A DNA stretch of 64,000 nucleotides from Kordia sp. SMS9 (GTDB taxonomy: Bacteria; Bacteroidota; Bacteroidia; Flavobacteriales; Flavobacteriaceae): contig NZ_CP031153.1 in assembly GCF_003352465.1 (NCBI RefSeq), positions 4,302,001-4,366,000 of the forward strand. Direction: 5' to 3'. The position numbers and the translations under genes were made by a program. The notes below the pieces were generated by a model, which did no database searches, had not been told where the DNA came from, and worked only from the letters and a program-made list of their open reading frames with translations. Every line of letters begins with the position of its first letter. The stretch's first letter is position 1. Positions 25,896 through 35,830 of the stretch are shown piece by piece.

Positions 25896-27647
25896 TTACC
25901 ATTCAATGTGCATCATTTTATCCATCCATTTTAAGCGGAATAGACTGATGTTCCAAGGAATTTTTTCCAATAAAACATCTTGTGCTGCACGCTCTATTTT
26001 AAGTTTAATACTGTCTTCTGTAAGCAGTATTTGTCCATCGCGTTTGATGAACAAATCTCGCAGCGTATTGATGGTACTTTTTTTAAGAACTTGCCAATGT
26101 TCCAATACAGCATTTAGCAATTCTTTACATAGTTTTATCTCATTTTCTGTGAGCGGCGTTTGGTAGTTGATGATGGTTTCAGGGGGAATTCCTAAAAGTA
26201 TTTTTTCCAGAGTCAATTCTACATCGGTGACTTCTTCGGTTTCGGTGGCTAAGTAATGCAATAGCATACAGGCTTTGCCAATATCTTTAAATTCTTTGTC
26301 TTCGTTTAACAATCCGACACCATTAAAAAATCTTGATAAGAAAGGATGCAATAAGATCAATCCTGCTTTTTCAGTCGTTACCTCAATAGCGGTTGTCATG
26401 TTTTTTCGAATTCTTGGTATTGCTATTTCTTCGTTGGTTTTGTCCGCTTTCGCGAGATGTGATTCAGCTTCTTTCCCAAATGTCTTTTTTAGAGCATCTG
26501 TGGTAGTATTGCCTGTTTTTTCGCTTTGTTTTGAAAGATGGTGTGTTGCTTCATTATTTCTATTGGTAGCAGTTTGAAACTTCTTTTGAGCTGCTTTTTC
26601 TGGATTGGTTTTGTCAGTGACTTTTGGGCCTTTCCTACTATTTTCCGAGTTGCTTTTTGATTGCGTTTCTGCTTGTTTTTCTATTTTTTGTGTTCTTTGC
26701 TGTGCCACATCATTTTCACTGCTTTTTTTCGTAGATTTTTGCCCTGTTTTAGGATCACTTTTTTGTGCTTTTGTATGATCATCCGTAACGATCGTTGCTA
26801 TTTTAGAAGCGTCAATGGCAATGGAATTGTTGGTTTCATATTGTGCAATAGCTTGTACCACTAAAACTGTCAGTTGTGTTTCGTCTACTCTTGTCAGTCG
26901 CTTTCCTGCTGCTACTGCTTTGGGTTGGAACAATTGCAACAAGGTTTTTGAAAATTGTGGTAATGAACTGCTAACCCCAAGTGTTTGATACCAAATTTCA
27001 GCTTCTTCCGGTTTGTAACTGAGTTTGAATTGTGTACACATCACTTTCAAAAGTTGCTGAAAGAATGCGTTTTCTACCTTTATAAATTGCGATGTAATTT
27101 GCTGTTTGTTTGAGATGATGTTGGACAGTTTCTCGTAATCATTCCGCAGCAGCGATAACATACGTGCTATTGCTTCCGTTTTTACTAAAAATAGTGCATT
27201 GAGTTTTGTTTTTTCCACGGAAGTGAATTCTGCCACAGCACCCAACCATTCTTTAAAAGCTTTTACCGAAATATGTGCGGGCAAAATACCTTCTGATAAA
27301 TACCCGACAAGTGCCTCGAATGGAGACGCTTGTTTGGTAATCGTAGCTACAATTTTCCCATCGCTATTGGTTCCGTCTGATGAAATACTGTGTAATTGCT
27401 GACTGATTTGCTGGAGGACTTCTTTTTGCAAGGTTTCCAAGTCTACATTGCGCACTTCCACATCAATAGCAAGCGTATCAATGACACATTTTGAGTTTGG
27501 GTGTTTTTGATCCCAATCGTCGCACATACGTTCCACACGCGGAAGCAGTCGTTCTTGAAAGAAATCTACATAGTATTGTTCCCAAGAAACCAACGGATTG
27601 TTATAGTTGACGTCTACTTCAAACGCTATGTTGTGGATGGTATGCAT
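25896..27647 (-). CDS. eCIS tape measure protein (Afp14-like)
   Basis: A 583-residue protein. The N-terminus (MHTIHNIAFEVDV ... WEQYYVDFFQERLLPRVERM, then CDDW ... IDTLAIDVE) is typical of the CIS tape-measure family of Bacteroidota. A Lys/Ser/Gln-rich low-complexity middle (about 290-400) separates it from a conserved C-terminal helical part (GLILLHPFLSRFFNGVGLL ... IPWNISLFRLKWMD). The tape measure sets tube length during assembly. It ends 28 bp before the cargo gene and begins 6 bp after the fibre-like gene. Confidence 0.85.
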   Translation of the reverse strand: MHTIHNIAFEVDVNYNNPLVSWEQYYVDFFQERLLPRVERMCDDWDQKHPNSKCVIDTLAIDVEVRNVDLETLQKEVLQQISQQLHSISSDGTNSDGKIVATITKQASPFEALVGYLSEGILPAHISVKAFKEWLGAVAEFTSVEKTKLNALFLVKTEAIARMLSLLRNDYEKLSNIISNKQQITSQFIKVENAFFQQLLKVMCTQFKLSYKPEEAEIWYQTLGVSSSLPQFSKTLLQLFQPKAVAAGKRLTRVDETQLTVLVVQAIAQYETNNSIAIDASKIATIVTDDHTKAQKSDPKTGQKSTKKSSENDVAQQRTQKIEKQAETQSKSNSENSRKGPKVTDKTNPEKAAQKKFQTATNRNNEATHHLSKQSEKTGNTTTDALKKTFGKEAESHLAKADKTNEEIAIPRIRKNMTTAIEVTTEKAGLILLHPFLSRFFNGVGLLNEDKEFKDIGKACMLLHYLATETEEVTDVELTLEKILLGIPPETIINYQTPLTENEIKLCKELLNAVLEHWQVLKKSTINTLRDLFIKRDGQILLTEDSIKLKIERAAQDVLLEKIPWNISLFRLKWMDKMMHIEW

Positions 27648-27653
27648 AATGGT

Positions 27654-30600
27654 TTACCCTCTATTTCTTGTGTATGTGTTATTTACAACGGTTTTAAATG
27701 TAGTGTCTTTCGTATCGAAACTATCTAAATAGACCTGCGTTATTTTTGATCGAGAATTTGTATCTCCATAGTCTCCAGCTCTGTCACCTGATATGGTAAT
27801 CATTTCATTGTAAATCCCTGACATTTCAGGATTGTTTTCATCCACACAACGCAGTAATTCGAGCGACATGATTTCTAAGAGTTCATCTAATTCTAAAATA
27901 GCCCTTTTATCGCTTGTAAAACTTGGATTTCTAAGATAGTTACTCTTCAAATCGTTTCGTAGACTATTGATAAGACTGATAGCTCCAATACTGTCGTTTA
28001 CAATATCTGTAGTTCTATTCATTTGCATAACAACATTTTTCATTGGCGTTATCACATTCCCCGTAATATCGTTACTGAATGATTCATTAAAGAATCCACT
28101 TTCTAGGTTTTGTAAGTCTGTATCAAATCCTAAATCAAGCAATCGATCATTATACGGTGTACTACAGGTGAGTCGTTCAAATGGATTGTCTGTTGGTCCG
28201 CCATCTAGAACATCTGCTACAGTGATTAAAACTCTATCAGTAGAACATAAGCCTGGAATAAATATTCTTACTTCAAAACGTTGGTTGATAGAATTATCGG
28301 CTTGTACTTTAAATAACCCATCTCCAACACGTTCTACAGGTTGCCCAGTTTCGGCATTGATGACTTCATAGTCAAAATAATCTTTGTCATCAAAGGTATG
28401 ATTCAACTTGAATATATAACTTCCACTATCCCAAATAGAAGCACCTGAGTCATGTACAATACTGGTTTCAGATGGTAATTTATACACCGTAGTAGTATCT
28501 ACAGTAGTACCATTTATTTGAAATTGAATCGTATTTCCAAGTAAGGCATTAGAAATTAAAGAAGCTCTAAATGTGTATGAGCTTGTGTTTGCTCTTAATA
28601 TACTCGTTCCTACTTGTGGCGATGTGATCGTGAAATCATTTGGTGACACCGCAATTGGAATGTTAAGCGCATTACTACCTTCTTTCCAGCAATAGCTTGG
28701 TGCCAATCCTAAATCTGTTGGTAATTCTGGCGCTGGCGCATCTTCATTTATAGGTACCGTAATTGGATTGGTTTCGCAAGGATCGGTATCTAGTAAGCTT
28801 GATTGAACACAAACGATCACTGTATAGTTGATATCTACATTGTTTCCACCTGCAGCAATTCTGTGATTTGTTGTCGTGCTGATTGGGTTTCCGTTTTCGT
28901 CAAACCATTTTATTTCTAAGTAATTTTCTGGATTCGTTACTCCTGGTACAGTATAACTTGCGGTAAGATCTATAATTAAATCATCTCCATCCCAACGATC
29001 AAAGCTGTAGTTTGCATCTACATTTTCAACCGAAGGAACTCTGTATACATGCGTGGTTGCTGCTGGCGAACCATTTAAGAATACTTGTATTTCTGTACCA
29101 ACATCATTGTTGGCAACCAATCCAGATTCGAATGTAATGATGTCCGAAATATTCTGAATTACATTATTGTCTAACGAAGTAGTTACTACATCGTCTGGAT
29201 TTACCATCAATACTACCGAATCTCCAGAGCAAATGCCTCGCGGAATTTCTAGTGTTGGTCTTTCCAGCGTAAAGTTTATGTTAAAACTTTCTGTACACGA
29301 ATCTTCCAATCCTTCAACACTCATAACAACTCTGTAATTGACGGTAATGATATCTTCTCCAAAGTCATTAATTCTGAAATTGGTCAGGTTTCTAGTAGTT
29401 CCTATTTGCGTGTTATCGTTATTTAAGTCTTCCCAACTGTATTGAATGTATGTTTCGTTTTGGAAAATATGAGCGGCTCTAATGTTTACATTCACGCCTG
29501 TATCATCCCAAGAAATTACTTCAAATGCAGTTAAATCTGTATTGATAGCAAACGGTAATTTGGCTACGCGAGTCGACACATCTTCAATGAGTTCTCCATT
29601 GACGATAAATTTTATATCATCACCAGCCAATTCGTTTGGTACGTTTGCAGGATTGATAAAGTATTCTCCATCTACGTTTTGCTCTATAAAGTTTGGATTG
29701 TCAATCGGTACTTGTGGTGATGTAAGTGTAGCATCTGATGGTGTAACAATAACCTGCGTCCAAGCTGGCGTAGTTTCTATCAATCTATGACAAATGATAG
29801 GTGGCACCGTTACGCTATTTTCTACAGGTCTTGAAAAGTCTATTTCTAAATTCGTAGTTACCGTACAATCTACAGGACTTCCTGTGATGCTTATGGTTAC
29901 TGAAACCGTTTCTTCAAAGGTTGCGCCTGCATTGGCAAAGAATGCTGCAATGATATCTTTGGTCGTTCCTATTTCAGAACCATCTGCACGATTCCATACG
30001 TATGAAAAGTATGTAAGTGATTCTAATTCGTGATTTAGGTATAAATCTAGGTTGATTCCTGCATCATTCCACGATAAAAATTCTACCGTTGGCGTGATAT
30101 CTGTTGGCAATTTCCATACACAGATTTCTAATGGAACAACAGGAGTCGTTCCATTGACCAAGAATGTTAATGGTTGTCCAAGCAATTCATTTGGTACTGC
30201 CGATGGATCGAAGGCATATCCTGAATCTGTTGCCACAATATATGCATCGCCTTGCGGTGAAGTGATGACTCCATCAGTGATACTTGTGATAAAATCTACC
30301 TGTCCTTCGTCGGTTGGCAAACAGTATTTTGTTTTGGCAATTGTGAGTGTTACATCAGGTTCTGCATTGTACACTACGGTTTCTGGCGGACAATCTGAAC
30401 AGCAGATATACGGCAATGCAAAGTCAAACTGTACTATACCATCAAATCTGCTTAGTGTGCTATCGTCTTCTAACAATTCTTCCGTTCCACCCAAATACAC
30501 TATTAGGAAAGTTCCGCCTTTTGGCACACCTGCCATGTGCTCGGCTCCTGGATGTTTTTCTATCAATCTGGACAGAATGAGTTCTCTGTATAGATTGTCT

Positions 30601-32849
30601 CGTATTTCATCCATTTGTACTTTTAGCCATGCAAATTTTTCTTTGAGACAGCAAAGCTTAGACAATTCATAGATAAAGAGTTCATACATTTTATCGTGCG
30701 TATTCGATCCATACGAGGTATTGTCTGATGCTTCAGAAATAGCAAATAACACCTGATCTACTTCTGCACATAAATTTTCAATCGCATTGTTGAGTGCCGT
30801 CCATTTTTCAGTCACATACACTTCATCTAACGATTGTAAAAAGTTGCGTCTGATGTCTATTAATCCTGCAATAATTTTGATAGGTACTTCTGTATAGAAA
30901 TAGTAATCATTATCATTGTCGACCGTTCCTTGCTCTTGGTTTGCAATGGCTAGTGTGATGGCTGCCAAATGTGCTGCCGTTACATTTTGAGTTCCAATAT
31001 TTGAATATGCCATGTCGATAGCATATTGAATGGATCTGTCATATGCTGCTGATTCAATACTTTCTCCAGCTTCCAAAGCTTCTATATTGGTATTGATGCT
31101 TCTTTCTACAATTTTTTCTGGATTTGTGGTCTCTTTGCCTGCGTTTCTTCCTCTTCCTAAGAGTGTAAGTACTTGTTGTGGCTGTTGATTTGCCAAAGCA
31201 AATGCCGCCGTACTTGTATTGTTGTTTCCTAAATTATCTAATTCATATTTTGAGAAGAATTCAATTGCACTTTCTGCTACACATTCAAATTCTTGTTCCC
31301 AAGTTTGTAGTAAGATTGCGTGATCTTTGGTGTTACATACATCGTCATCAAGTGAAACTTTGTTTACTGGAAAGCCAATGCTTACTGCTTTTACATCAAA
31401 TGCGAGATTGTATGTTGATTTGAGTTTATTTATTTTTCCTAATGCCAATCGGAAATCTTTGCCAATATGACCTTCAATTCGATAGAAATCTTTGCCTAAG
31501 TGACAATATTCTAAAGGTTTTTGAATACACGCAATGTTTTTTAGGTTTTGAACGTGATATCCTAATTGATTTTTAAGTTTTCGCAATTGAATTGCATGCG
31601 GATTCCAATTGGAAATAAGCGAATTTTTGGTTTCGTAGTAGTACGGAATGGAACGATCACTAAGTTTGAATTCGTAACTTTTTGAAGGTGTTACTTTGAT
31701 CGCCGCCGAACTTACTTGCGGTATTTTGTATTCTTTTAATTGATTGAAGAATTTGATACATAATGCTCTGATTGCCATCAAATTTTCATCATTTTCTGAA
31801 ACTGTGGGCGATGGATAGAATTCGTGTCGTGTTTGCAAACGTGTAACTTCATCCAACGTTCCTAAGAGTAAGTGTTTTGGAAAAGCGTTTATATTTGCAA
31901 TACATTCAAATTTTGTAAAGAGAATCAACGCTCTGATCTCACGATACGTATCAATTAAATCTTTTAATAAATCGTATTTGTATTGAATAAACGGTTCGTC
32001 CTGTACTACAAAAATATCGTCAAAATATGCGGTGATTTGCGGAATATTCACCCCAAATTTTGCAAAGTTAATACGATGACTGAAACGGTCAATAATCGTG
32101 GTAATTCCTGTATATAAATCTGTTTTTAGTGCAAAACTTGCCGTAAATTGATCTTGAATGTCAATTCCTGAAATGGTATTTTCTGGAGTGAGTAATACAC
32201 GTGGCATGCACAGTTCTGGAAGTGTATCATAATACGACAATACATCGTGACTGTTGTAAATGGTGTCTTCAGCTATAAGTGCTGCTTTGTTACTTTTGTG
32301 GATTAGTAAAAATTTTAGATTGCTGTAGACTTTGTTTCCAGTTTCGTCACAGCCAGAACCTCCACACAAACCTTCATCTTCGGAATAATCTTCCACATAC
32401 GCTACTAATATATAATCTTTAAGCGCGCCTGGTTCGTTAGAAGTAAAAGAGGAAAGCGGAAGCTCGTCCGTAGGACGCCCCGCTTCCTCTTGTTCGTAGA
32501 TCTCATATACCTGTAGTCCATCAAATATTGCGTAAGACGCTCTATCAGTCAGTACCGAATAGTAGTGAAATCTACGTGTTTCTGATTTTATAATGTCGCC
32601 ATCGGTGGTTACACCAACACCTTGACCTATTTCAATATATGTATTTGTGTATGAAACAATATTGAGTCCACACCCGACACCAACACCAACTAAGTACACA
32701 CGACTCATTCGGTCTTGATCTTCGAAGTAATTTACGACTTTATTTAGATTTTTGTGTGTTAACACTTGATCTGGCAAAAATTCTTCATAGATATTGCCGC
32801 GTGTGTTCAAGGTGTGTAAGTACGGTTCTTTTTTCTCTATTGTTTTCAT
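27654..32849 (-). CDS. eCIS large modular fibre- or surface-like protein (Afp13 position)
   Basis: A 1731-residue protein. The first ~810 residues are a non-repetitive region with a possible phage baseplate-like start (EEFLPDQVLTHKNLNKVVNY). Residues about 820-1545 form four degenerate tandem modules of roughly 180 residues. Each has a Cys-containing entry, a strand set ending FxVNG or FxING, a KLP or RVP motif, a WD or SWDD turn, and a closing YxVxxxxxG strand before the next. They look like paired Ig/PKD-type folds. The last ~185 residues are helical. The gene lies between tape measure and Afp12-like genes, where fibre genes are found in related systems, so target binding is inferred. It lacks a signal peptide, as expected for a component assembled in the cytoplasm. 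Confidence 0.65.
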   Translation of the reverse strand: MKTIEKKEPYLHTLNTRGNIYEEFLPDQVLTHKNLNKVVNYFEDQDRMSRVYLVGVGVGCGLNIVSYTNTYIEIGQGVGVTTDGDIIKSETRRFHYYSVLTDRASYAIFDGLQVYEIYEQEEAGRPTDELPLSSFTSNEPGALKDYILVAYVEDYSEDEGLCGGSGCDETGNKVYSNLKFLLIHKSNKAALIAEDTIYNSHDVLSYYDTLPELCMPRVLLTPENTISGIDIQDQFTASFALKTDLYTGITTIIDRFSHRINFAKFGVNIPQITAYFDDIFVVQDEPFIQYKYDLLKDLIDTYREIRALILFTKFECIANINAFPKHLLLGTLDEVTRLQTRHEFYPSPTVSENDENLMAIRALCIKFFNQLKEYKIPQVSSAAIKVTPSKSYEFKLSDRSIPYYYETKNSLISNWNPHAIQLRKLKNQLGYHVQNLKNIACIQKPLEYCHLGKDFYRIEGHIGKDFRLALGKINKLKSTYNLAFDVKAVSIGFPVNKVSLDDDVCNTKDHAILLQTWEQEFECVAESAIEFFSKYELDNLGNNNTSTAAFALANQQPQQVLTLLGRGRNAGKETTNPEKIVERSINTNIEALEAGESIESAAYDRSIQYAIDMAYSNIGTQNVTAAHLAAITLAIANQEQGTVDNDNDYYFYTEVPIKIIAGLIDIRRNFLQSLDEVYVTEKWTALNNAIENLCAEVDQVLFAISEASDNTSYGSNTHDKMYELFIYELSKLCCLKEKFAWLKVQMDEIRDNLYRELILSRLIEKHPGAEHMAGVPKGGTFLIVYLGGTEELLEDDSTLSRFDGIVQFDFALPYICCSDCPPETVVYNAEPDVTLTIAKTKYCLPTDEGQVDFITSITDGVITSPQGDAYIVATDSGYAFDPSAVPNELLGQPLTFLVNGTTPVVPLEICVWKLPTDITPTVEFLSWNDAGINLDLYLNHELESLTYFSYVWNRADGSEIGTTKDIIAAFFANAGATFEETVSVTISITGSPVDCTVTTNLEIDFSRPVENSVTVPPIICHRLIETTPAWTQVIVTPSDATLTSPQVPIDNPNFIEQNVDGEYFINPANVPNELAGDDIKFIVNGELIEDVSTRVAKLPFAINTDLTAFEVISWDDTGVNVNIRAAHIFQNETYIQYSWEDLNNDNTQIGTTRNLTNFRINDFGEDIITVNYRVVMSVEGLEDSCTESFNINFTLERPTLEIPRGICSGDSVVLMVNPDDVVTTSLDNNVIQNISDIITFESGLVANNDVGTEIQVFLNGSPAATTHVYRVPSVENVDANYSFDRWDGDDLIIDLTASYTVPGVTNPENYLEIKWFDENGNPISTTTNHRIAAGGNNVDINYTVIVCVQSSLLDTDPCETNPITVPINEDAPAPELPTDLGLAPSYCWKEGSNALNIPIAVSPNDFTITSPQVGTSILRANTSSYTFRASLISNALLGNTIQFQINGTTVDTTTVYKLPSETSIVHDSGASIWDSGSYIFKLNHTFDDKDYFDYEVINAETGQPVERVGDGLFKVQADNSINQRFEVRIFIPGLCSTDRVLITVADVLDGGPTDNPFERLTCSTPYNDRLLDLGFDTDLQNLESGFFNESFSNDITGNVITPMKNVVMQMNRTTDIVNDSIGAISLINSLRNDLKSNYLRNPSFTSDKRAILELDELLEIMSLELLRCVDENNPEMSGIYNEMITISGDRAGDYGDTNSRSKITQVYLDSFDTKDTTFKTVVNNTYTRNRG

Positions 32850-33004
32850 CGTTGTTGTATTTTTTGCTGGTTTTGGTAGTTGAGTTTTGGTTTTTTTGTT
32901 GATTTATCAATCTGGTTGTTTTTTTCTGGTCTAGCTTCATGACCTATCACCCAATACCTAATACCTATAAGCGTTCTTTCAATGTGTATTCATAATTTTA
33001 GTAC

Positions 33005-35830
33005 TTAGAGTGAGCCTAGCGCACTTCTGTTAAGTATGATTCTGTTTTTGTTTTCGCCATCATCGTCATTGCAATCATGTAATGTTCCTGTGGCGTAAAT
33101 GGTGTTCATTTGGTTCATTGCGCAAAGCAATTTTTTCGTAGCTTCCTGCGAAGCCATATATTTAGGTTCTTTCTTTTTGGACGTTAAAAACTCTTTCCAC
33201 GCTTTTTGTATTTGTTTCATGTCATAATCTTCGTCATTGTCTATGATTTGATAAAAATCTGCTTCCGATAGCTCTTTTTTTACTTCACTCGCTTCACTTA
33301 ACACTTCTGATACAGGTTCTGAAACGGCTATATCTGAAACAGCCACATCTGAAATGTTGATATCAGGATTGCTCACTGTTTTTATTTCTTCTACTTGTGA
33401 CAATGCGCCATCAATGTGTCCTACCCAACATATCCTTGGTAGAATGTGCGCTGGCAATTCTCTTCGGATCAAATCTTCCATGAAAATGCGGAAATCAATA
33501 TTAGAGAATCGCGACGTGTATCCTGGAAATATGATCGTGACTTGGTACGAGAATGGATCCATGTTTTTACATGTGTTGCATCCGTCAAGACACAAAGGCA
33601 AACAATCGTTTAAATCGTCTATATTTTTGGTGTGATATGGCAACGTGAGAATGTTTTCAATTAAATAAAAACCTTCATCAAATAATAGATTGTTAATGTA
33701 TGCAATGGTTTCTGCCAGTTTTTCTTCCGCCGTTTCTTCGCTTGCATAGTAATGATTGTATTGTCTGCCAATGATTTCGCCTTCTTCATCCAATAATGCT
33801 ACATAGTAACGCTGCGATTTTGTTTCCGTTTGGCGCAATACATAGTTGTTTTGATTCGTCGCAAGTTTTAAAACTTCTAATAATTCATTGATCGCTTTTT
33901 GCTTCGATGTAAAGTCTTTTTGTGACGACATATATACTTTTTCATCACTTTTTATCAACCAACGATATTCCACATGAAAGCCACCTTTTGCAGTATCACG
34001 CAATAAGGTTTCGATGCTAATAAAATCGTTGAATAAATCACGACGTGAATAATCGTCTAAACCAGATAAGAGTGCAATTCGTTTTTGAAAACCAGATACA
34101 TTTTTGGTATCCCATTGTGTTTCCAATCGGTAATTGAATGCCAATCCGCGTTCCGAACTGATTTTGTCATATTCTTTGATGAATCTGTTTTTCGTCGTAA
34201 TAATGTTTGCTTCTACGCTATCTTTGTCTTTCCCAAAGAGCTTGTACATTGTGTTGGAATAGTTTTCAAAGACTTCAGCAAAACGCGCAATTAAGTGATC
34301 TAAAAGTTCGTTTCTACGTGCGTTGAAATCTTCCAGGGTATCAATGATGTTTTCTACATTGTTTTGGTATTTTGGAAAATTTTCTAATAAGGTTTCTATA
34401 CCGTTGATGCCTTCTACTGCTTTGAAAAAGTACGTTTGCTGTAAGTTTTCATCAGAAGCCAAGAGTGTTTTTACATGTTCTAAGTGTGAAAAATACGTGC
34501 TTAATACTTGATCGAAAAATAGTAAGTATCCTTGTAATTGTTTTGCTTGCACTTTGCGTTCGTCAGAAACCGTATTGGACAGTCCATATTTGGAAATTCC
34601 GTAGTTTTCTGGCAAGTGATGTTGTACAGTGTTGTATTTTATTTGACTGTACACACCTAATGGCATTGGCAAATCGTCAAAAGATTTTTCGGTACTTGCT
34701 TTCTCTTCTGCTTCTAATTCTTCTGTAAATTGATCTACCATTTCTTGGTTTAATCCCACAGGTAAGAAGCCTTTTTTGTATTTGAATGTACTTTGATCGC
34801 ACAATATTGGCAAATGATTTGGTGCTACACAAATCAACCAAGCATCGCTTTCTGCTGTGATGTTTTGATTGCAATCGCCATCTTCTCCATTTATTTTCGG
34901 CGGACAGTTGTCAATGCTGATGTCTTCAATGAGTTTTACACCGTCAATCTTCATGATAATGTTCATGATGTCTGACAAACGTACTTGCGTACGCAGCTCC
35001 GATTTTTGTAAAGCTTCTGCCGTTAAGAAACCATTTTCTAAAATTGGACCTTCAAATATTTCATCTGACGAAAGTCCTAAATCTAACATTTCCGTTAAAG
35101 ATTTTGCTTGTACACTTGGTGAAAGATATTGTCCCACACTCCATTGAATGGTGGCATGTACTTTTTCCTCATTGGCGTCATTTTCCAACTGAACTTCTGC
35201 ACAGACACGAATGCATTGTTTTTGTATTTTTTTTACGGTAACTAAGTCTTCACAGAGGTTTCTGTTTTCGTGATATTTGGTAAATATTGCTGCAATAATG
35301 TCTTCTTCTACATATTCCTCATCATCATCAAAATCGACCAAAATAGTGTATAACCCTTTAATATTGAAGCTTTCAGTGTTGTATTCTGAACCGACAAACG
35401 GATCAAAGCTAATGCGCGGATTTGCTTCGTTGCATTCTGCATGTAATGGTAATACATGAATTGCCAACCAGCAATTTTTGACACCTTTGATGTCTATAAA
35501 CAATTTTCGGTAATCAATTGCTGTAACTGGTCTGCATGTTAAAATATTTTTTGCCGATTTGAATTGTTCATGCATTTTTTCGAAGTTGTCTTCTTTGGAA
35601 GCGACCAAGTTTTCAATTGGTTGATCCATGCGTAATCCTAAATCTGTAATGGCATAGCACAACAATTCTAGGATCGTAATCCCTGGATCGCTGATGTTGT
35701 AATCGGTCCAAATTTTTCGACTGAGATCTTCAATGTATTGCTGTCCTGCGTCTCTTAGATGTTGAAAATCTAAGTCGTTCCCGTAGCTTACATTGCTTGG
35801 TATCGTGATATGTTCGTCTCCGTTTAACAT
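33005..35830 (-). CDS. eCIS baseplate wedge protein (Afp12-like)
   Basis: A 941-residue protein starting at the ATG at 35828-35830, overlapping the end of the Afp11-like gene. The N-terminal block (SRKIWTDYNISDPGITILEL, then LCYAITDLGLRM) is typical of eCIS baseplate proteins related to T4 gp7/gp6 wedges, as is RPVTAIDYRKLFIDIKGVKN. A central coiled helical part (LLFFDQVLSTYFSHLEHVK) and an acidic Ser/Glu/Val-rich linker near residue 840 follow. It pairs with the Afp11-like protein to form the wedge around the spike. A 155-bp spacer without visible features follows it. Confidence 0.9.
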   Translation of the reverse strand: MLNGDEHITIPSNVSYGNDLDFQHLRDAGQQYIEDLSRKIWTDYNISDPGITILELLCYAITDLGLRMDQPIENLVASKEDNFEKMHEQFKSAKNILTCRPVTAIDYRKLFIDIKGVKNCWLAIHVLPLHAECNEANPRISFDPFVGSEYNTESFNIKGLYTILVDFDDDEEYVEEDIIAAIFTKYHENRNLCEDLVTVKKIQKQCIRVCAEVQLENDANEEKVHATIQWSVGQYLSPSVQAKSLTEMLDLGLSSDEIFEGPILENGFLTAEALQKSELRTQVRLSDIMNIIMKIDGVKLIEDISIDNCPPKINGEDGDCNQNITAESDAWLICVAPNHLPILCDQSTFKYKKGFLPVGLNQEMVDQFTEELEAEEKASTEKSFDDLPMPLGVYSQIKYNTVQHHLPENYGISKYGLSNTVSDERKVQAKQLQGYLLFFDQVLSTYFSHLEHVKTLLASDENLQQTYFFKAVEGINGIETLLENFPKYQNNVENIIDTLEDFNARRNELLDHLIARFAEVFENYSNTMYKLFGKDKDSVEANIITTKNRFIKEYDKISSERGLAFNYRLETQWDTKNVSGFQKRIALLSGLDDYSRRDLFNDFISIETLLRDTAKGGFHVEYRWLIKSDEKVYMSSQKDFTSKQKAINELLEVLKLATNQNNYVLRQTETKSQRYYVALLDEEGEIIGRQYNHYYASEETAEEKLAETIAYINNLLFDEGFYLIENILTLPYHTKNIDDLNDCLPLCLDGCNTCKNMDPFSYQVTIIFPGYTSRFSNIDFRIFMEDLIRRELPAHILPRICWVGHIDGALSQVEEIKTVSNPDINISDVAVSDIAVSEPVSEVLSEASEVKKELSEADFYQIIDNDEDYDMKQIQKAWKEFLTSKKKEPKYMASQEATKKLLCAMNQMNTIYATGTLHDCNDDDGENKNRIILNRSALGSL

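Noticed and set aside
30052..30672. 206-codon plus-strand open frame inside the fibre-like gene
   Set aside because: Antisense shadow of the tandem module region with no recognisable domain.
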